Counted from the stretch's first letter, positions 37,698 to 47,188 are shown. The stretch: 64,000 bases of DNA from Gemmatimonadetes bacterium 13_1_20CM_4_69_16 (GCA_001919865.1 MNIR01000052.1:1-64000), one strand, 5' to 3'. Program-made: numbers and translations. Notes: generated by a model not told the origin, from the sequence alone.

Positions 37698-38081
37698 ATG
37701 GGGGTCAACGACCCGATGCGAATCACCTTGGGCTGGGCCCGCTGTGCGGACAACGTGGCGGACGTGCTCCGCCGCGGGGCATGGTATCCCGTCGTGGAAG
37801 AATCGGGTGACGGGCACGTCGTGGTCGAGGTGCGGCGGGAACGGATCCGCCTCAACCGCGCCGACGTGACGGTACGAACCGAGCCTCCCGAACACTGGAG
37901 TGTCGTGGTCCGTACGGGGGTGCTGCGACCGACCCTGGGAGGGAAGGGGATGGAGGTCGTCACCACCTACGCCGTGTGCCCGCTGTGCCATTACCGCCAG
38001 GACTTCGCCGGCAAGCCGGACCGGATGCGCTGCGTGCGCTGCGGCGCGACCTCGCCGGTGGACTGGACGGAGACCTGCTGA
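37698..38081 (+). CDS. Small CxxC zinc-ribbon protein, paralogue 2
   Basis: DVLRRGAWYPVV...EPPEHWSVV...TTYAVCPLCHYRQDF...CVRCGATSPVDW; start may be ATG 37716. Confidence 0.65.
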   Translation: MGVNDPMRITLGWARCADNVADVLRRGAWYPVVEESGDGHVVVEVRRERIRLNRADVTVRTEPPEHWSVVVRTGVLRPTLGGKGMEVVTTYAVCPLCHYRQDFAGKPDRMRCVRCGATSPVDWTETC

Positions 38082-38085
38082 CGTG

Positions 38086-38192
38086 TGAGACGTCAGAAGT
38101 GAGGGTTGCGGAGCCCCGGGAATGTGGTTAGCATATTAACCGTCAACATGTTAACTATTTCCGAGGTCTGACGTCTGATGTCTGACGTCTCA
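38086..38192. repeat. Heptad-word inverted-repeat element D (GACGTCA words)
   Basis: TGAGACGTCAGA 38086-38097 and perfect reverse complement TCTGACGTCTCA 38181-38192. Confidence 0.8.
38127..38155. promoter_or_regulatory. Tandem operator-like palindromes upstream of marR gene
   Basis: GTTAGCATATTAAC (38127-38140) and GTCAACATGTTAAC (38142-38155), consensus GTTAACATGTTAAC, 15-bp phasing. Confidence 0.55.
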
Positions 38193-38653
38193 TGACCGAC
38201 CGCTCCGAGCTGGCCTTGCAGCTGACCGATGCCATCGCGGTCGCGCGGACCGCGGTGGAGCGGGCGGGCGACCGGGCGTTCCGCGCCTACGGACTGTCGC
38301 ACCGCGCTCACGCCGCCCTGAACGCCGTCGATCAAGACGGGCCCGACGGCGCTCGGCCCAAGGACATCGCGGCCGCGCTGGGCGTGTCGCGCGCCGCCGC
38401 CACGACGTTCATGCAGCGGCTCGAGTCGAAGGGGCTGGTCGAGACCACCCCCGATCCGGAGGACGAGCGCGGCGTCCGCGTGACGCTGACCCGGCACGGA
38501 CTGGAGGTGCTGCTGCGGGTCGGGCAGCTCGAGCGGCGGCTCGCCGCCCGCGCCATCGAGGGAATGCCCGCATCCAGCATCGCGCGGGCCGTGCATGTGC
38601 TTGACGAATTCAAGCGGCGGCTCGAGGAAAAACAGATCGGGGTGGTGCGCTGA
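38192..38653 (+). CDS. MarR-family transcriptional regulator
   Basis: wHTH: ALNAVDQDGPDGARPKDIAAALGVSRAAATTFMQRLESKGLVETTPDPEDERGVRVTLTRHG. Confidence 0.9.
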   Translation: MTDRSELALQLTDAIAVARTAVERAGDRAFRAYGLSHRAHAALNAVDQDGPDGARPKDIAAALGVSRAAATTFMQRLESKGLVETTPDPEDERGVRVTLTRHGLEVLLRVGQLERRLAARAIEGMPASSIARAVHVLDEFKRRLEEKQIGVVR

Positions 38654-38871
38654 GCGGTGGGCGGTTTACCAGTGTGCGTATCTTTATGCATGCCGTGGAG
38701 AGTCCGGCGCCGCGCCTGGCGGGCTAGAGACATCACTTGAGGTCCGCGTCGTACTGCAACGTTCAGTAATCACTTACATCGCGTCGTCGCGCCGACTCGT
38801 TTCCTGTCCGCCACACGTTGCAGCAGTGCGCCGCGTGGTGGAGTTTTCCACATCTCGGCTGTCCACCAGGA

Positions 38872-39651
38872 ATGTTGAAAACTGAGGAGAGCCCGATCCA
38901 GGCTGCGGTTCGCGCACTCCACACCGCGCGGCGGGTGGTGGTGGCGACCGGTGCGGGGATGTCCCGGGAGAGCGGCATCCCCACGTTTCGCGAGGCGCTC
39001 ACCGGTCTGTGGGCGCGGTACGATCCGGAGGAGCTCGCGACTGAAGCGGCGTTCCGTCGGCACCCCGCCCGGGTGTTCGGGTGGTACGCGTGGCGGCGCC
39101 GCCTGGTGCGCGCTGCGGTGCCGCACGCCGGCTATCACGCGCTCGTCAGCCTGGAGGGCCTGGTGTCGGAGCTCGCCATCGTGACGCAGAATGTGGACGG
39201 GCTGCACCGGCGCGTGGGGAGCCGGCGGGTGCTGGAGCTGCACGGATCGCTCGATCGGTTCTCCTGCGTCGACGCCCGCCACCCGTTCCCGGCGGACCGG
39301 GCGCCCGAGCCCGAGGCGGACACCGAGTGTGAGCCGCCGCGCTGCGAGCGGTGTGGATCGCCGGTGCGGCCGGACGTGGTGTGGTTCGGTGAGATGCTCG
39401 CCGCCGGGGTGACGGCGGAGGCGTGGGACCTCGCGGCGTCGTGCCGGGCCATGCTGGTGGTGGGGACGTCGGGGCTGGTGCAGCCGGCCGCGCAGCTTCC
39501 TTTTATAGCGCGCGACGCGGGCGCCACCGTCATCGAAGTGAACCCGGAGCCGACCGAGATTTCGGGCGTCGCGCACATCGTCTGCCGCGGACCAGCCGGC
39601 GCGGTGCTGCCCGCGCTGGTCGCGGCTCTCTCGCAAGGAGCGACGAAGTGA
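38872..39651 (+). CDS. SIR2-family (class III-like) NAD-dependent deacylase
   Basis: VVVATGAGMSRESGIPTFRE, VTQNVDGLHRRVGS, LHGSLDRFSC, PDVVWFGEML; GWYAWRRR has the YxxR motif. Confidence 0.92.
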   Translation: MLKTEESPIQAAVRALHTARRVVVATGAGMSRESGIPTFREALTGLWARYDPEELATEAAFRRHPARVFGWYAWRRRLVRAAVPHAGYHALVSLEGLVSELAIVTQNVDGLHRRVGSRRVLELHGSLDRFSCVDARHPFPADRAPEPEADTECEPPRCERCGSPVRPDVVWFGEMLAAGVTAEAWDLAASCRAMLVVGTSGLVQPAAQLPFIARDAGATVIEVNPEPTEISGVAHIVCRGPAGAVLPALVAALSQGATK

Positions 39652-41051
39652 TTCGCCGCACGAAGATCGTCGTCACGCTCGGCCCGGCCACCGGCAAGCA
39701 CGAGCGCATCGCCACCCTGATCGAGGCGGGGGCGAACGTGATCCGCGTGAACGCCTCGCACGGCACGGCGGAGCTGCGAGCCGGTTGGATCGCCGCCGCG
39801 CGGCAGGCGGCGGCGGCGGCCGGCGTCCCGGTCGCGGTGCTGGTCGATCTCCAAGGGCCGCGCATCCGCGTCGGTGAGCTGGCCCGCCCGCGCGTCCTCC
39901 GCCCCGGCGAGATGGTGGTGTTCGCGCCGGAGGACGTGGCGCGCGGCGACGAGCTGCCCACGACCTACGAGGACCTCGCGCGGGACGCGCGCGAGGGAGC
40001 CCGCATCCTGCTCGACGACGGGCTGCTGTCGGTCGAGGTCACGCGGATCGCCCCGCCGCGCGTGGAGGGCCGGGTGGTGGACGGGGGGACCCTCACCTCG
40101 CACAAGGGGATGAACCTTCCCGGGCTCCATGTCAGCGCGCCGGCCCTCACGGAGAAGGACCGCGAGGATGTCGCCCAGGCGGTGGAGCTGGGCGTCGACT
40201 ATCTCGCGCTGTCCTTCGTGCGCCGGGCCGACGACATCGGCGAGCTGCGCGGGCTCGTCCCCGGCTCGGTGAAGCTGGTCGCCAAGATCGAGAAGGCGGC
40301 GGCGCTCGACGACCTCGATGGGATTCTCCAGGCGAGCGACGCCGTGATGGTGGCGCGCGGCGACCTCGGCGTGGAGCTGCCGTTCGAGGAGGTCCCGGTG
40401 GTACAGAAGCGCCTCATCCGGGACGCGAACCGGCACGGCAAGCCGGTGATCACCGCGACGCAGATGCTCGAGTCCATGGTCCATCACCCGCGCCCTACGC
40501 GCGCCGAGGCGTCCGACGTCGCGAACGCGATTCTCGACGGCACCGACGCGGTGATGCTGTCGGCCGAAACCGCGGTCGGCGAGTACCCGCTCGAGGCCGT
40601 GCGGGCGATGGACCGAATCATCCGCGAGATGGAGCGCCAACCGCTGGTCGCGATGCCGGAGGAGCGCCGCCTGCCCCCCGGCCAGGAGGTGTCGGTGGAG
40701 GATGCCATCGCCATCGGCACGAGCGCGGTGGCGCGGATGTTGAAGACCCCGCTCATCGTGACGCTCACCAGGGGGGGGTTCACCGCGCGCAAGGTCGCGG
40801 CGCTGCGGCCGCGGGTCCCGATCCTCGCGGTGACGACCGAGCCCACCACCTACCGGCAGCTCGCGCTGGTGTGGGGCGTGGTGCCGGTCGTGGTGGATCA
40901 CGTGCCCAGCTACGACGCGATGCTCGAGGTGGTGCGCGACCTGATTCTCAAGCGAGGCTACGCGCGCGCCGGAGACCGGATCGTGATGACGGCGGGCGTG
41001 CCGTGGGAGGTCTCCGGCGCCACCAACCTGCTCAAGGTCGAGGTCGTCTGA
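39648..41051 (+). CDS. pyk: Pyruvate kinase
   Basis: RTKIVVTLGPATGKHERIATLIEAGANVIRVNASHG...VMVARGDLGVELPFEEVPVVQK; GTG start at 39648. Confidence 0.96.
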   Translation: MIRRTKIVVTLGPATGKHERIATLIEAGANVIRVNASHGTAELRAGWIAAARQAAAAAGVPVAVLVDLQGPRIRVGELARPRVLRPGEMVVFAPEDVARGDELPTTYEDLARDAREGARILLDDGLLSVEVTRIAPPRVEGRVVDGGTLTSHKGMNLPGLHVSAPALTEKDREDVAQAVELGVDYLALSFVRRADDIGELRGLVPGSVKLVAKIEKAAALDDLDGILQASDAVMVARGDLGVELPFEEVPVVQKRLIRDANRHGKPVITATQMLESMVHHPRPTRAEASDVANAILDGTDAVMLSAETAVGEYPLEAVRAMDRIIREMERQPLVAMPEERRLPPGQEVSVEDAIAIGTSAVARMLKTPLIVTLTRGGFTARKVAALRPRVPILAVTTEPTTYRQLALVWGVVPVVVDHVPSYDAMLEVVRDLILKRGYARAGDRIVMTAGVPWEVSGATNLLKVEVV

Positions 41052-41052
41052 G

Positions 41053-41856
41053 GTGCGGCTCGTGTTCCTCGGGACGGGCACGTCGTACGGCGTACCGCAG
41101 ATCGGGTGCGAATGCCGCACCTGCACCTCTACCGATCCGCGCGACAAGCGCACCCGCACCGCGGCGCTGATCGAATCGGCGGGCCGACGCCTGCTCATCG
41201 ACACCCCCCCCGAGCTGCGGCTCCAGCTGGTGGCGGCGGGGGTGGCGTCGCTCGACGCCGTGCTGTTCACCCACGCCCATGCCGACCACGTCCACGGCAT
41301 CGACGACCTGCGGGCGTTCTCGGCGCGCCAGGGGAGCCGGCTCCCGGTGTACGGCCCGGCGGACGCGCTGTCCGAGCTGGCGCTGCGCTTCGGGTACATC
41401 TTTGACGCGGCGCCCGCACAGCCGGGCACGAGCAAGCCCGAGCTGAGCGCGCACCCGCTCGAGCCGGGGGGGGAGACGGAGATCGCCGGGATGCGGGTGC
41501 GCGCGCTGTCGCTGCCCCACGGCGATCACGTCGTGTTCGGGTATCGAATCGGCCCGCTCGCCTACCTCACCGACGCCAAGGAGATCCCCGACGCCGCGCG
41601 CAGGCACCTCGGAGGGCTCGACGTGCTGGTGCTGAACGCGCTGTTGCCGCGCCCGCACCCGCTCCACCTCTCCATCCCCGAGGCCGTCGCGGCGGCGTTG
41701 CAGATCGGCGCGCGGCGGACGTTCTTGACGCACCTTACCCACGCGACGTCGCACGCGGAGCTCGCCGCGCAGCTTCCTCGCGGCGTCGCGCCGGCATACG
41801 ACGGGCTGGTCATCGACGTGGGTGCGGAATCGGGGATGCCGACCACGGGCTGGTGA
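41053..41856 (+). CDS. MBL-fold metallohydrolase (PhnP-like)
   Basis: VFLGTGTSYGVPQIGCECRTCTSTDPRDKRTRTAALI...FTHAHADHVHGIDDLRAF. Confidence 0.9.
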   Translation: MRLVFLGTGTSYGVPQIGCECRTCTSTDPRDKRTRTAALIESAGRRLLIDTPPELRLQLVAAGVASLDAVLFTHAHADHVHGIDDLRAFSARQGSRLPVYGPADALSELALRFGYIFDAAPAQPGTSKPELSAHPLEPGGETEIAGMRVRALSLPHGDHVVFGYRIGPLAYLTDAKEIPDAARRHLGGLDVLVLNALLPRPHPLHLSIPEAVAAALQIGARRTFLTHLTHATSHAELAAQLPRGVAPAYDGLVIDVGAESGMPTTGW

Positions 41857-41898
41857 TGGGCATGGCTGCGGTCTACATTCGATGCGAGGGGGCCTCTC

Positions 41899-43275
41899 AT
41901 GTCGACTGATCACGCAGCCACGCTGCGGCGGTTCCAGAGTCCGGCGGTGCGCCAGAGCGCCGCGCTGGACGATCTGGTACGCCGGGCGGTGTTCGGGTCC
42001 GCGCCCGAGCGGGAGCAAGCGCGCTGGCTCATCTGGGAGATGGGGCAGCAGGCGGGCGTGCGCCCGGCCTCGATCCACGAGCTCTACCTGGCGCGCGGGC
42101 GGGGGCAGGTCCCCCCCTTCACCACGCCCGCGATCAACGTGCGGGTGCTGGCGTACGACAGCGCGCGCGCGGTGTTCCGCGCGGCGCGTCGCCTCGACGT
42201 CGGCGCGGTGATCTGTGAGATCGCCCGCAGCGAGATCGGCTACACCGAGCAGCGGCCGGCCGAGTACGTGGCCGTCATGACCGCGGCGGCGCTGCGCGAG
42301 GGCTTCCCGGGGCCGATCTTCATCCAGGGCGACCACGTCCAGGTCAATGCGAAGAAGTACGCCGCCGATCCGGAGACCGAGCTCCAGGCGTTACGCACCC
42401 TGATCGAAGAAGAGCTGCACGCCGGCTTCTACAACATCGACGTCGACACTTCCACGCTGGTGGACCTCTCCAAGGGGTCGCTGGACGAGCAGCAGCGCGT
42501 GAACTACGAGCGCGCCGCCGAGCTGACGCAGTTCATCCGCGAGCGGGAGCCGGACGGCGTGACCGTGTCGGTGGGCGCGGAGATCGGCGAGGTGGGCGGC
42601 AAGAACTCGGACGTGCACGAGCTGAAAGCGTTCATGGAAGGGTACAACCGGACGCGGCAGCGGCTCGGCCCCTATCCCGGCATCAGCAAGATCTCGGTGC
42701 AGACGGGCACGAGCCACGGCGGCGTGGTGCTCGCGGACGGCTCCATCGCCAAGGTGCAGCTGGACCTCGAGGCACTGAAAGCCCTGTCGCGCGAGGCGCG
42801 CGCCACGTACGGATTGGGCGGCGCCGTGCAGCACGGCGCCTCGACCCTGCCCCCGGAGGCCTTCGGAAACTTCCCGGCGTGCGAGGCGATCGAGATCCAC
42901 CTCGCCACCAACTTCCAGAACATCGTCTTCGACCACCCCAAGCTGCCGGCCGAGCTGCGCGCGGAAATCACCGAGTGGGTCAAGACGGAGTGCAAGGACG
43001 AGTGGAAGAAAGGCGACACCGAGCAACAGTTCGTTTACAAGGCCCGCAAGAAGGCCATCGGACCCTTCAAGCAGCGGCTGTGGGAGCTGCCGGCTGCGGT
43101 GCGGGAGGCCGTCGCAGCCGACCTGGAAAAGACGTTCGCCTTCCTGTTCGAGCAGCTCAAGGTCACGCACACGCGCGCGATCGTGGACCGTTTCGTGCGG
43201 CCGCCGTTGCAATCGCACGCGCAGCCGCGTGCCGTGGCGGTCGCCGCGCCGGACGACCTGGAGGCGGGCGAGTGA
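41899..43275 (+). CDS. Class II fructose-bisphosphate aldolase-like protein
   Basis: FIQGDHVQVNAKKYA...FYNIDVDTSTLVDL...VSVGAEIGEVGGKNSDVHELKAF...ISKISVQTGTSHGG. Confidence 0.75.
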   Translation: MSTDHAATLRRFQSPAVRQSAALDDLVRRAVFGSAPEREQARWLIWEMGQQAGVRPASIHELYLARGRGQVPPFTTPAINVRVLAYDSARAVFRAARRLDVGAVICEIARSEIGYTEQRPAEYVAVMTAAALREGFPGPIFIQGDHVQVNAKKYAADPETELQALRTLIEEELHAGFYNIDVDTSTLVDLSKGSLDEQQRVNYERAAELTQFIREREPDGVTVSVGAEIGEVGGKNSDVHELKAFMEGYNRTRQRLGPYPGISKISVQTGTSHGGVVLADGSIAKVQLDLEALKALSREARATYGLGGAVQHGASTLPPEAFGNFPACEAIEIHLATNFQNIVFDHPKLPAELRAEITEWVKTECKDEWKKGDTEQQFVYKARKKAIGPFKQRLWELPAAVREAVAADLEKTFAFLFEQLKVTHTRAIVDRFVRPPLQSHAQPRAVAVAAPDDLEAGE

Positions 43276-43616
43276 GCGAGCGAGGAGGAGGGGGAGGGGG
43301 AGGGGGGGGCTCCGCGCTCGGGTCGTTCCTGCTCGGTCTGGGCGTCGGGGCCGTGGTAGGGTTCCTGTTCGCCCCTGAGGGCGAGGCGACCCGCGGCAAG
43401 CTGGAGCGCAAGCTGCGTGGCTTGCGCGACCTGGCGAGCGAGAAGGTGGATGAGCTGGGCCAGCTGCTCGAGGCGGAAGACGATGCGGAGGGCGCGCCCC
43501 CCGCCCGCGAAGCGCTGGCGCGTCGCCTCTCGGAGGCCAAGCGCCGTCGCCGCGGCGCCAAGGCGCTCCCCGGCCAGGTGGCGGACTCCGAGCAGGAGGA
43601 CGAGCCCGTCGCGTGA
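43272..43616 (+). CDS. YtxH-like membrane protein with N-terminal poly-Gly
   Basis: GTG overlaps previous stop; GSFLLGLGVGAVVGFLFAPEGEATRGKLERKLRGL. Confidence 0.65.
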   Translation: MSERGGGGGGGGGSALGSFLLGLGVGAVVGFLFAPEGEATRGKLERKLRGLRDLASEKVDELGQLLEAEDDAEGAPPAREALARRLSEAKRRRRGAKALPGQVADSEQEDEPVA

Positions 43617-44506
43617 AGCCCGAGGGCGGCTGGCATCGGTCGGTGACCGGCGTCGTCCGCCGCACGCTCGAGGCGGCCTACGAAGACAACATCCCGTTCC
43701 TCGCCAGTGCCCTGTCGTTCGATCTGATCCTGACCATCATCCCCTTCGTCGCTGTCCTGCTCGCCACGGTCGGCTATCTCGTCCAGCACCAGGTCACGAC
43801 TCACCAGGTGCAGTTGCACGAGCTGCTCGCGCGGTTCGTGCCGACGACGCCGGGCGGGAGCACCGACCAGGCGTTCCAGACGGTCGAGCGCGTGCTGGGG
43901 AGCGTGGTGCGCCACCGCGGTCGACTGACCGCGTTCGGCCTGCCCCTGTTTCTGTGGTTCTCGACCCGGCTGTTCGGCGGGTTGCGGGCCGCGCTCAACG
44001 AAGTATTCGACACCGACGAGCGACGGCCGTGGCCGGTCGCCAAGCTGCTCGACCTCGCCATGGTGCTCGGCACGGGCGCCCTGCTCGTCGTGAGCGGGCT
44101 CGTCGCCGCGTGGGAAGCGGGCAGCGCGGCGCTCGTGAGCACCTCGAGCTTTGCGCTCGACTGGCTGTGGCGCTTCGGGCTCGAGACGGTGGCGTTCGCC
44201 GCCGGCGTGGTGCTGTTCTTCAGCATCTTCAAGCTGCTTCCCAGCCGCCGGATCCATTGGCGCACAGCGCTCGTGGCCGCCGTGTTCTGCTCGCTCGGCT
44301 TCGAGGTGGCGAAACGGCTGTACGCGCTGTACGTGACGCGGTTCGCCACGCTCGATCAACTCGCGTCGGACGCCAACGTGGTAGCGTTCGCGCTGTTCCT
44401 GCTGTGGGTGTACTACACGGCCTATCTCTTCCTGCTGGGGGGCGAAGTGGCGGAGACCTACGACCTGATGCGCATGCGCCGCTCGCAGCGCGTCCGGCTC
44501 GGATGA
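43613..44506 (+). CDS. YihY/BrkB-family membrane protein
   Basis: AYEDNIPFLASALSFDLILTIIPFVAVLLATVGYL...multiple TM segments. Confidence 0.88.
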   Translation: MKPEGGWHRSVTGVVRRTLEAAYEDNIPFLASALSFDLILTIIPFVAVLLATVGYLVQHQVTTHQVQLHELLARFVPTTPGGSTDQAFQTVERVLGSVVRHRGRLTAFGLPLFLWFSTRLFGGLRAALNEVFDTDERRPWPVAKLLDLAMVLGTGALLVVSGLVAAWEAGSAALVSTSSFALDWLWRFGLETVAFAAGVVLFFSIFKLLPSRRIHWRTALVAAVFCSLGFEVAKRLYALYVTRFATLDQLASDANVVAFALFLLWVYYTAYLFLLGGEVAETYDLMRMRRSQRVRLG

Positions 44507-45537
44507 CCGGTCCCGCGCCGATCGACCTCCGCAGCGACACCGTGACGCGGCCGTCGCCCGCGATGCGCCGCGCCATGGCCGAAGCCGAGGTTGGCGATGA
44601 CGTCCTGGACGGCGACCCCACGACCCGGCGTCTCGAGCAGCGCGTCGCCGAGCTGCTGGGCCAGGAAGCGGCGTTGTTCTTCCCGTCGGGGACGCAGGCG
44701 AACCAGACCGGGATCGCCCTGCTCACCCGCCCCGGGACGGAGCTCGTCCTCGAGGCGGACGCGCACCTGGTCCATTACGAGCTCGCCGGCGTCGCCGCGA
44801 ACTGGGGCGTGCAGATCCGACCGGTCGCGACGCCCGACGGCCTGCTCACCGGCGACTTGGTGCGCGCCGCCCTGCGCCCCGAGTCGCCCCACGTCCCGCG
44901 CACCGGGGCCGTCGCGGTGGAAAACACGCACAATGCGGCGGGCGGTAAGGTGATGCCGCTCGCCGTCATGTCCGGAGTCGTGGCGGCGGCCCGGGAGGCG
45001 AGCCTGCCCGTCCATCTCGACGGCGCCCGGCTGTGGAACGCGAGCGCGGCCCTCGACGTCCCGCCCGCCGGGCTTGCGCGCGGCGCGGCGACGGTGATGG
45101 TGAGCTTCTCAAAGGGACTCGGCTGTCCCGTCGGGTCGTGCTTGGGTTTCGCGGCGCGGGACCGCCCGCGCGCGTGGGAGATCCGGAAGCGGTTGGGGGG
45201 CGGGATGCGGCAGTCCGGCATTCTCGCGGCGGCCGCGCTGTACGCCCTCGACTGCAACCTGAGCCGCCTCGTCGAGGACCACGCGAACGCGAGGCTCCTC
45301 GTGGACCGCCTGTCCGACTGTCCCGCGGTCCGACCGTCTCACCCCGAATCCAACATCGTCATGCTGGATCTCCAGCGTGAGAGAGACACCGCGGACACCG
45401 TGATTCCGAGGCTCGCGCAGGCGGGAGTGCTGGTCGTGCCGTTCGGCGCGCGGCGGCTACGGGCCGTGACGCACCTCGACGTGAGCCGGCAGGACGTGGA
45501 GCGGGCGGCCGGCGTGATCACCCACGTGCTCGCCTGA
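44503..45537 (+). CDS. ltaE: Low-specificity L-threonine aldolase
   Basis: IDLRSDTVTRPSPAMRRAMAEAEVGDDVLDGDPT...LFFPSGTQANQ...HLDGARLWNASAAL...SFSKGLGCPVGS. Confidence 0.94.
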   Translation: MTGPAPIDLRSDTVTRPSPAMRRAMAEAEVGDDVLDGDPTTRRLEQRVAELLGQEAALFFPSGTQANQTGIALLTRPGTELVLEADAHLVHYELAGVAANWGVQIRPVATPDGLLTGDLVRAALRPESPHVPRTGAVAVENTHNAAGGKVMPLAVMSGVVAAAREASLPVHLDGARLWNASAALDVPPAGLARGAATVMVSFSKGLGCPVGSCLGFAARDRPRAWEIRKRLGGGMRQSGILAAAALYALDCNLSRLVEDHANARLLVDRLSDCPAVRPSHPESNIVMLDLQRERDTADTVIPRLAQAGVLVVPFGARRLRAVTHLDVSRQDVERAAGVITHVLA

Positions 45538-45574
45538 GCGGCGCCCGGCTGCGTCGCTTGTTATCTTGGGGCCG

Positions 45575-47188
45575 ATGAGCGCTGGCGCTCCGCTGCAACA
45601 GCCGATTCCGCTCGCCCGGTCTATCCTGTGGAGCCCCGTGAGTGCGGAGGCCCCGGGAGAGGGGGAGGGGGAGCCGCCCGGCGACATCCCGTTTCCCATC
45701 TTCCTGGCGCAGTCCGCCCTCGTGGCCATCCATGAGCACCTCGCCGCGCCGCCGCGCCCGGGGCAGGGGCTGCTGGGGTTTCTCGTCGGGGACCTGTGCC
45801 AATGCCCTGAGACCGATGTCACCTATCTCGTCATCGACGCGGCGCTGCGGCTGAGCCAGCCGATCTACGGCGACCGCACCACCGACATCGTGACCCGCAT
45901 CTGGGACCGGATCGAGGCGCAAGCGCAGGAGGCGAAAGGCCAATTGATCGGCTGGTACCACAGTCATCCACCGCTGCCGCTGTCGTTGTCGCCGGACGAC
46001 ATCGAGACCCACGAGCACTACTTTACCGAGCCGTGGCAGCTCGCCCTCGTGCTCGGCAGCGGAGCTGACGACGAGCCCGTCAGCGGGTTCTTTCGGGCGG
46101 GCGCGGACGAGGCGTGGGCCACGACGTCGCTCCCGTTCTACGAACTGCTGAGCGAGGAGGCCGCTCGCCCGGGCGCGAAACGGCGCTCGTTGGTGACGTG
46201 GAAGAACTACCAGGCGTCCACGCCGGTCGCGGAGCGCGCTGCTCGGCCGCAGCCGCCGCGCGAGCAGGCAGCGCCGCCCTCGCCCCCTGCGCCGCCGCCC
46301 CCGCCCCCTCCGCCGGCGACCGCACCCAAGTCGGACGAGCTCGTATTTCTTACTGCCGCCGACGACTTCGCGTCCAAACCGCCCGCGCGATCGTCCGGAC
46401 CGACACCGCGGCCACCGGCGCCGCCGCGGTCGCCGCCGCGGTCGCCGCCGCCCCCGTACCCGCCGGCGCAGCGGGAAGAGCCGTCCCCGGAGGCTTGGGC
46501 TGCGTCGTTGGAGCAAGCCCCGACCGAGCCAGACCTCGCAGCAGAGCCGTTCGAACAGCCCGCTGAGGTTCCGGTCGAGGAGCCGCCCCCCGCGCGCGCC
46601 CGGCCCGCGGGGCGTTATCGAAAAAGGCGGCGCGGTACTTGGGTCGCCGCAATCGGTCTGCTCCTGCTCGGAGGCGCCGGCGGTTTCTACGTCTGGCTCA
46701 ACGGGGACCTACCCAGTCTTCCCCACTTACCGAGCCTACCGAAGCTGACTAGCCTGCCGAAGCTGCCGAGCCTGCCGAAGCTGCCGAGCCTGTCGAAGCT
46801 GCCGTTTTTGCGACGAGCGCCCCCCCCCGCCGCAGCGCCCAAGCGACGACCGCCGCCACAGCCACCAGCGTCTGCGCTTCCCCCTCGGGGGGAGTCGGCA
46901 CCCGCGCTCCCGGCGCCCGCTGCGCGGCTCGACCGGCTCGCGGACTCGGTGGTGAAGGCGGTGCGCGACTTCGGCGACCGCGGCGCGTTGTTCGAACGAC
47001 GCCAGTTGGCGTGCGACGGGCTGGCGCGCGGACTATTGGCGGTGGAGAATCGCTGGCTCACGTACGGCACCGCTCGCCGCGCCTTCGGCGTGCCGGATCG
47101 GACGCGCGCGGCGCGCGATCAGGCGTTGTATGCCGGCGTGGACTCCGTGGAGCGCCGGTTTGAGAAGTCGGGATGCCAGCGGCCCTAG
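45575..47188 (+). CDS. Membrane-anchored JAMM/MPN-domain protein 1 with Pro-rich linker and (LPS/LPK)n stalk
   Basis: GWYHSHPPLPLSLSPDD fits HxHx7Sx2D exactly; RYRKRRRGTWVAAIGLLLLGGAGGFYVWL TM; C-terminal DRLADSVVKAV...ERRFEKSGCQRP. Confidence 0.8.
   Translation: MSAGAPLQQPIPLARSILWSPVSAEAPGEGEGEPPGDIPFPIFLAQSALVAIHEHLAAPPRPGQGLLGFLVGDLCQCPETDVTYLVIDAALRLSQPIYGDRTTDIVTRIWDRIEAQAQEAKGQLIGWYHSHPPLPLSLSPDDIETHEHYFTEPWQLALVLGSGADDEPVSGFFRAGADEAWATTSLPFYELLSEEAARPGAKRRSLVTWKNYQASTPVAERAARPQPPREQAAPPSPPAPPPPPPPPATAPKSDELVFLTAADDFASKPPARSSGPTPRPPAPPRSPPRSPPPPYPPAQREEPSPEAWAASLEQAPTEPDLAAEPFEQPAEVPVEEPPPARARPAGRYRKRRRGTWVAAIGLLLLGGAGGFYVWLNGDLPSLPHLPSLPKLTSLPKLPSLPKLPSLSKLPFLRRAPPPAAAPKRRPPPQPPASALPPRGESAPALPAPAARLDRLADSVVKAVRDFGDRGALFERRQLACDGLARGLLAVENRWLTYGTARRAFGVPDRTRAARDQALYAGVDSVERRFEKSGCQRP
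46709..46810 (+). repeat. In-frame tandem repeat encoding (L-P-S/K)n
   Basis: LPSLPHLPSLPKLTSLPKLPSLPKLPSLSKLPFL; DNA unit ctgccgaagctgccgagc. Confidence 0.85.
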
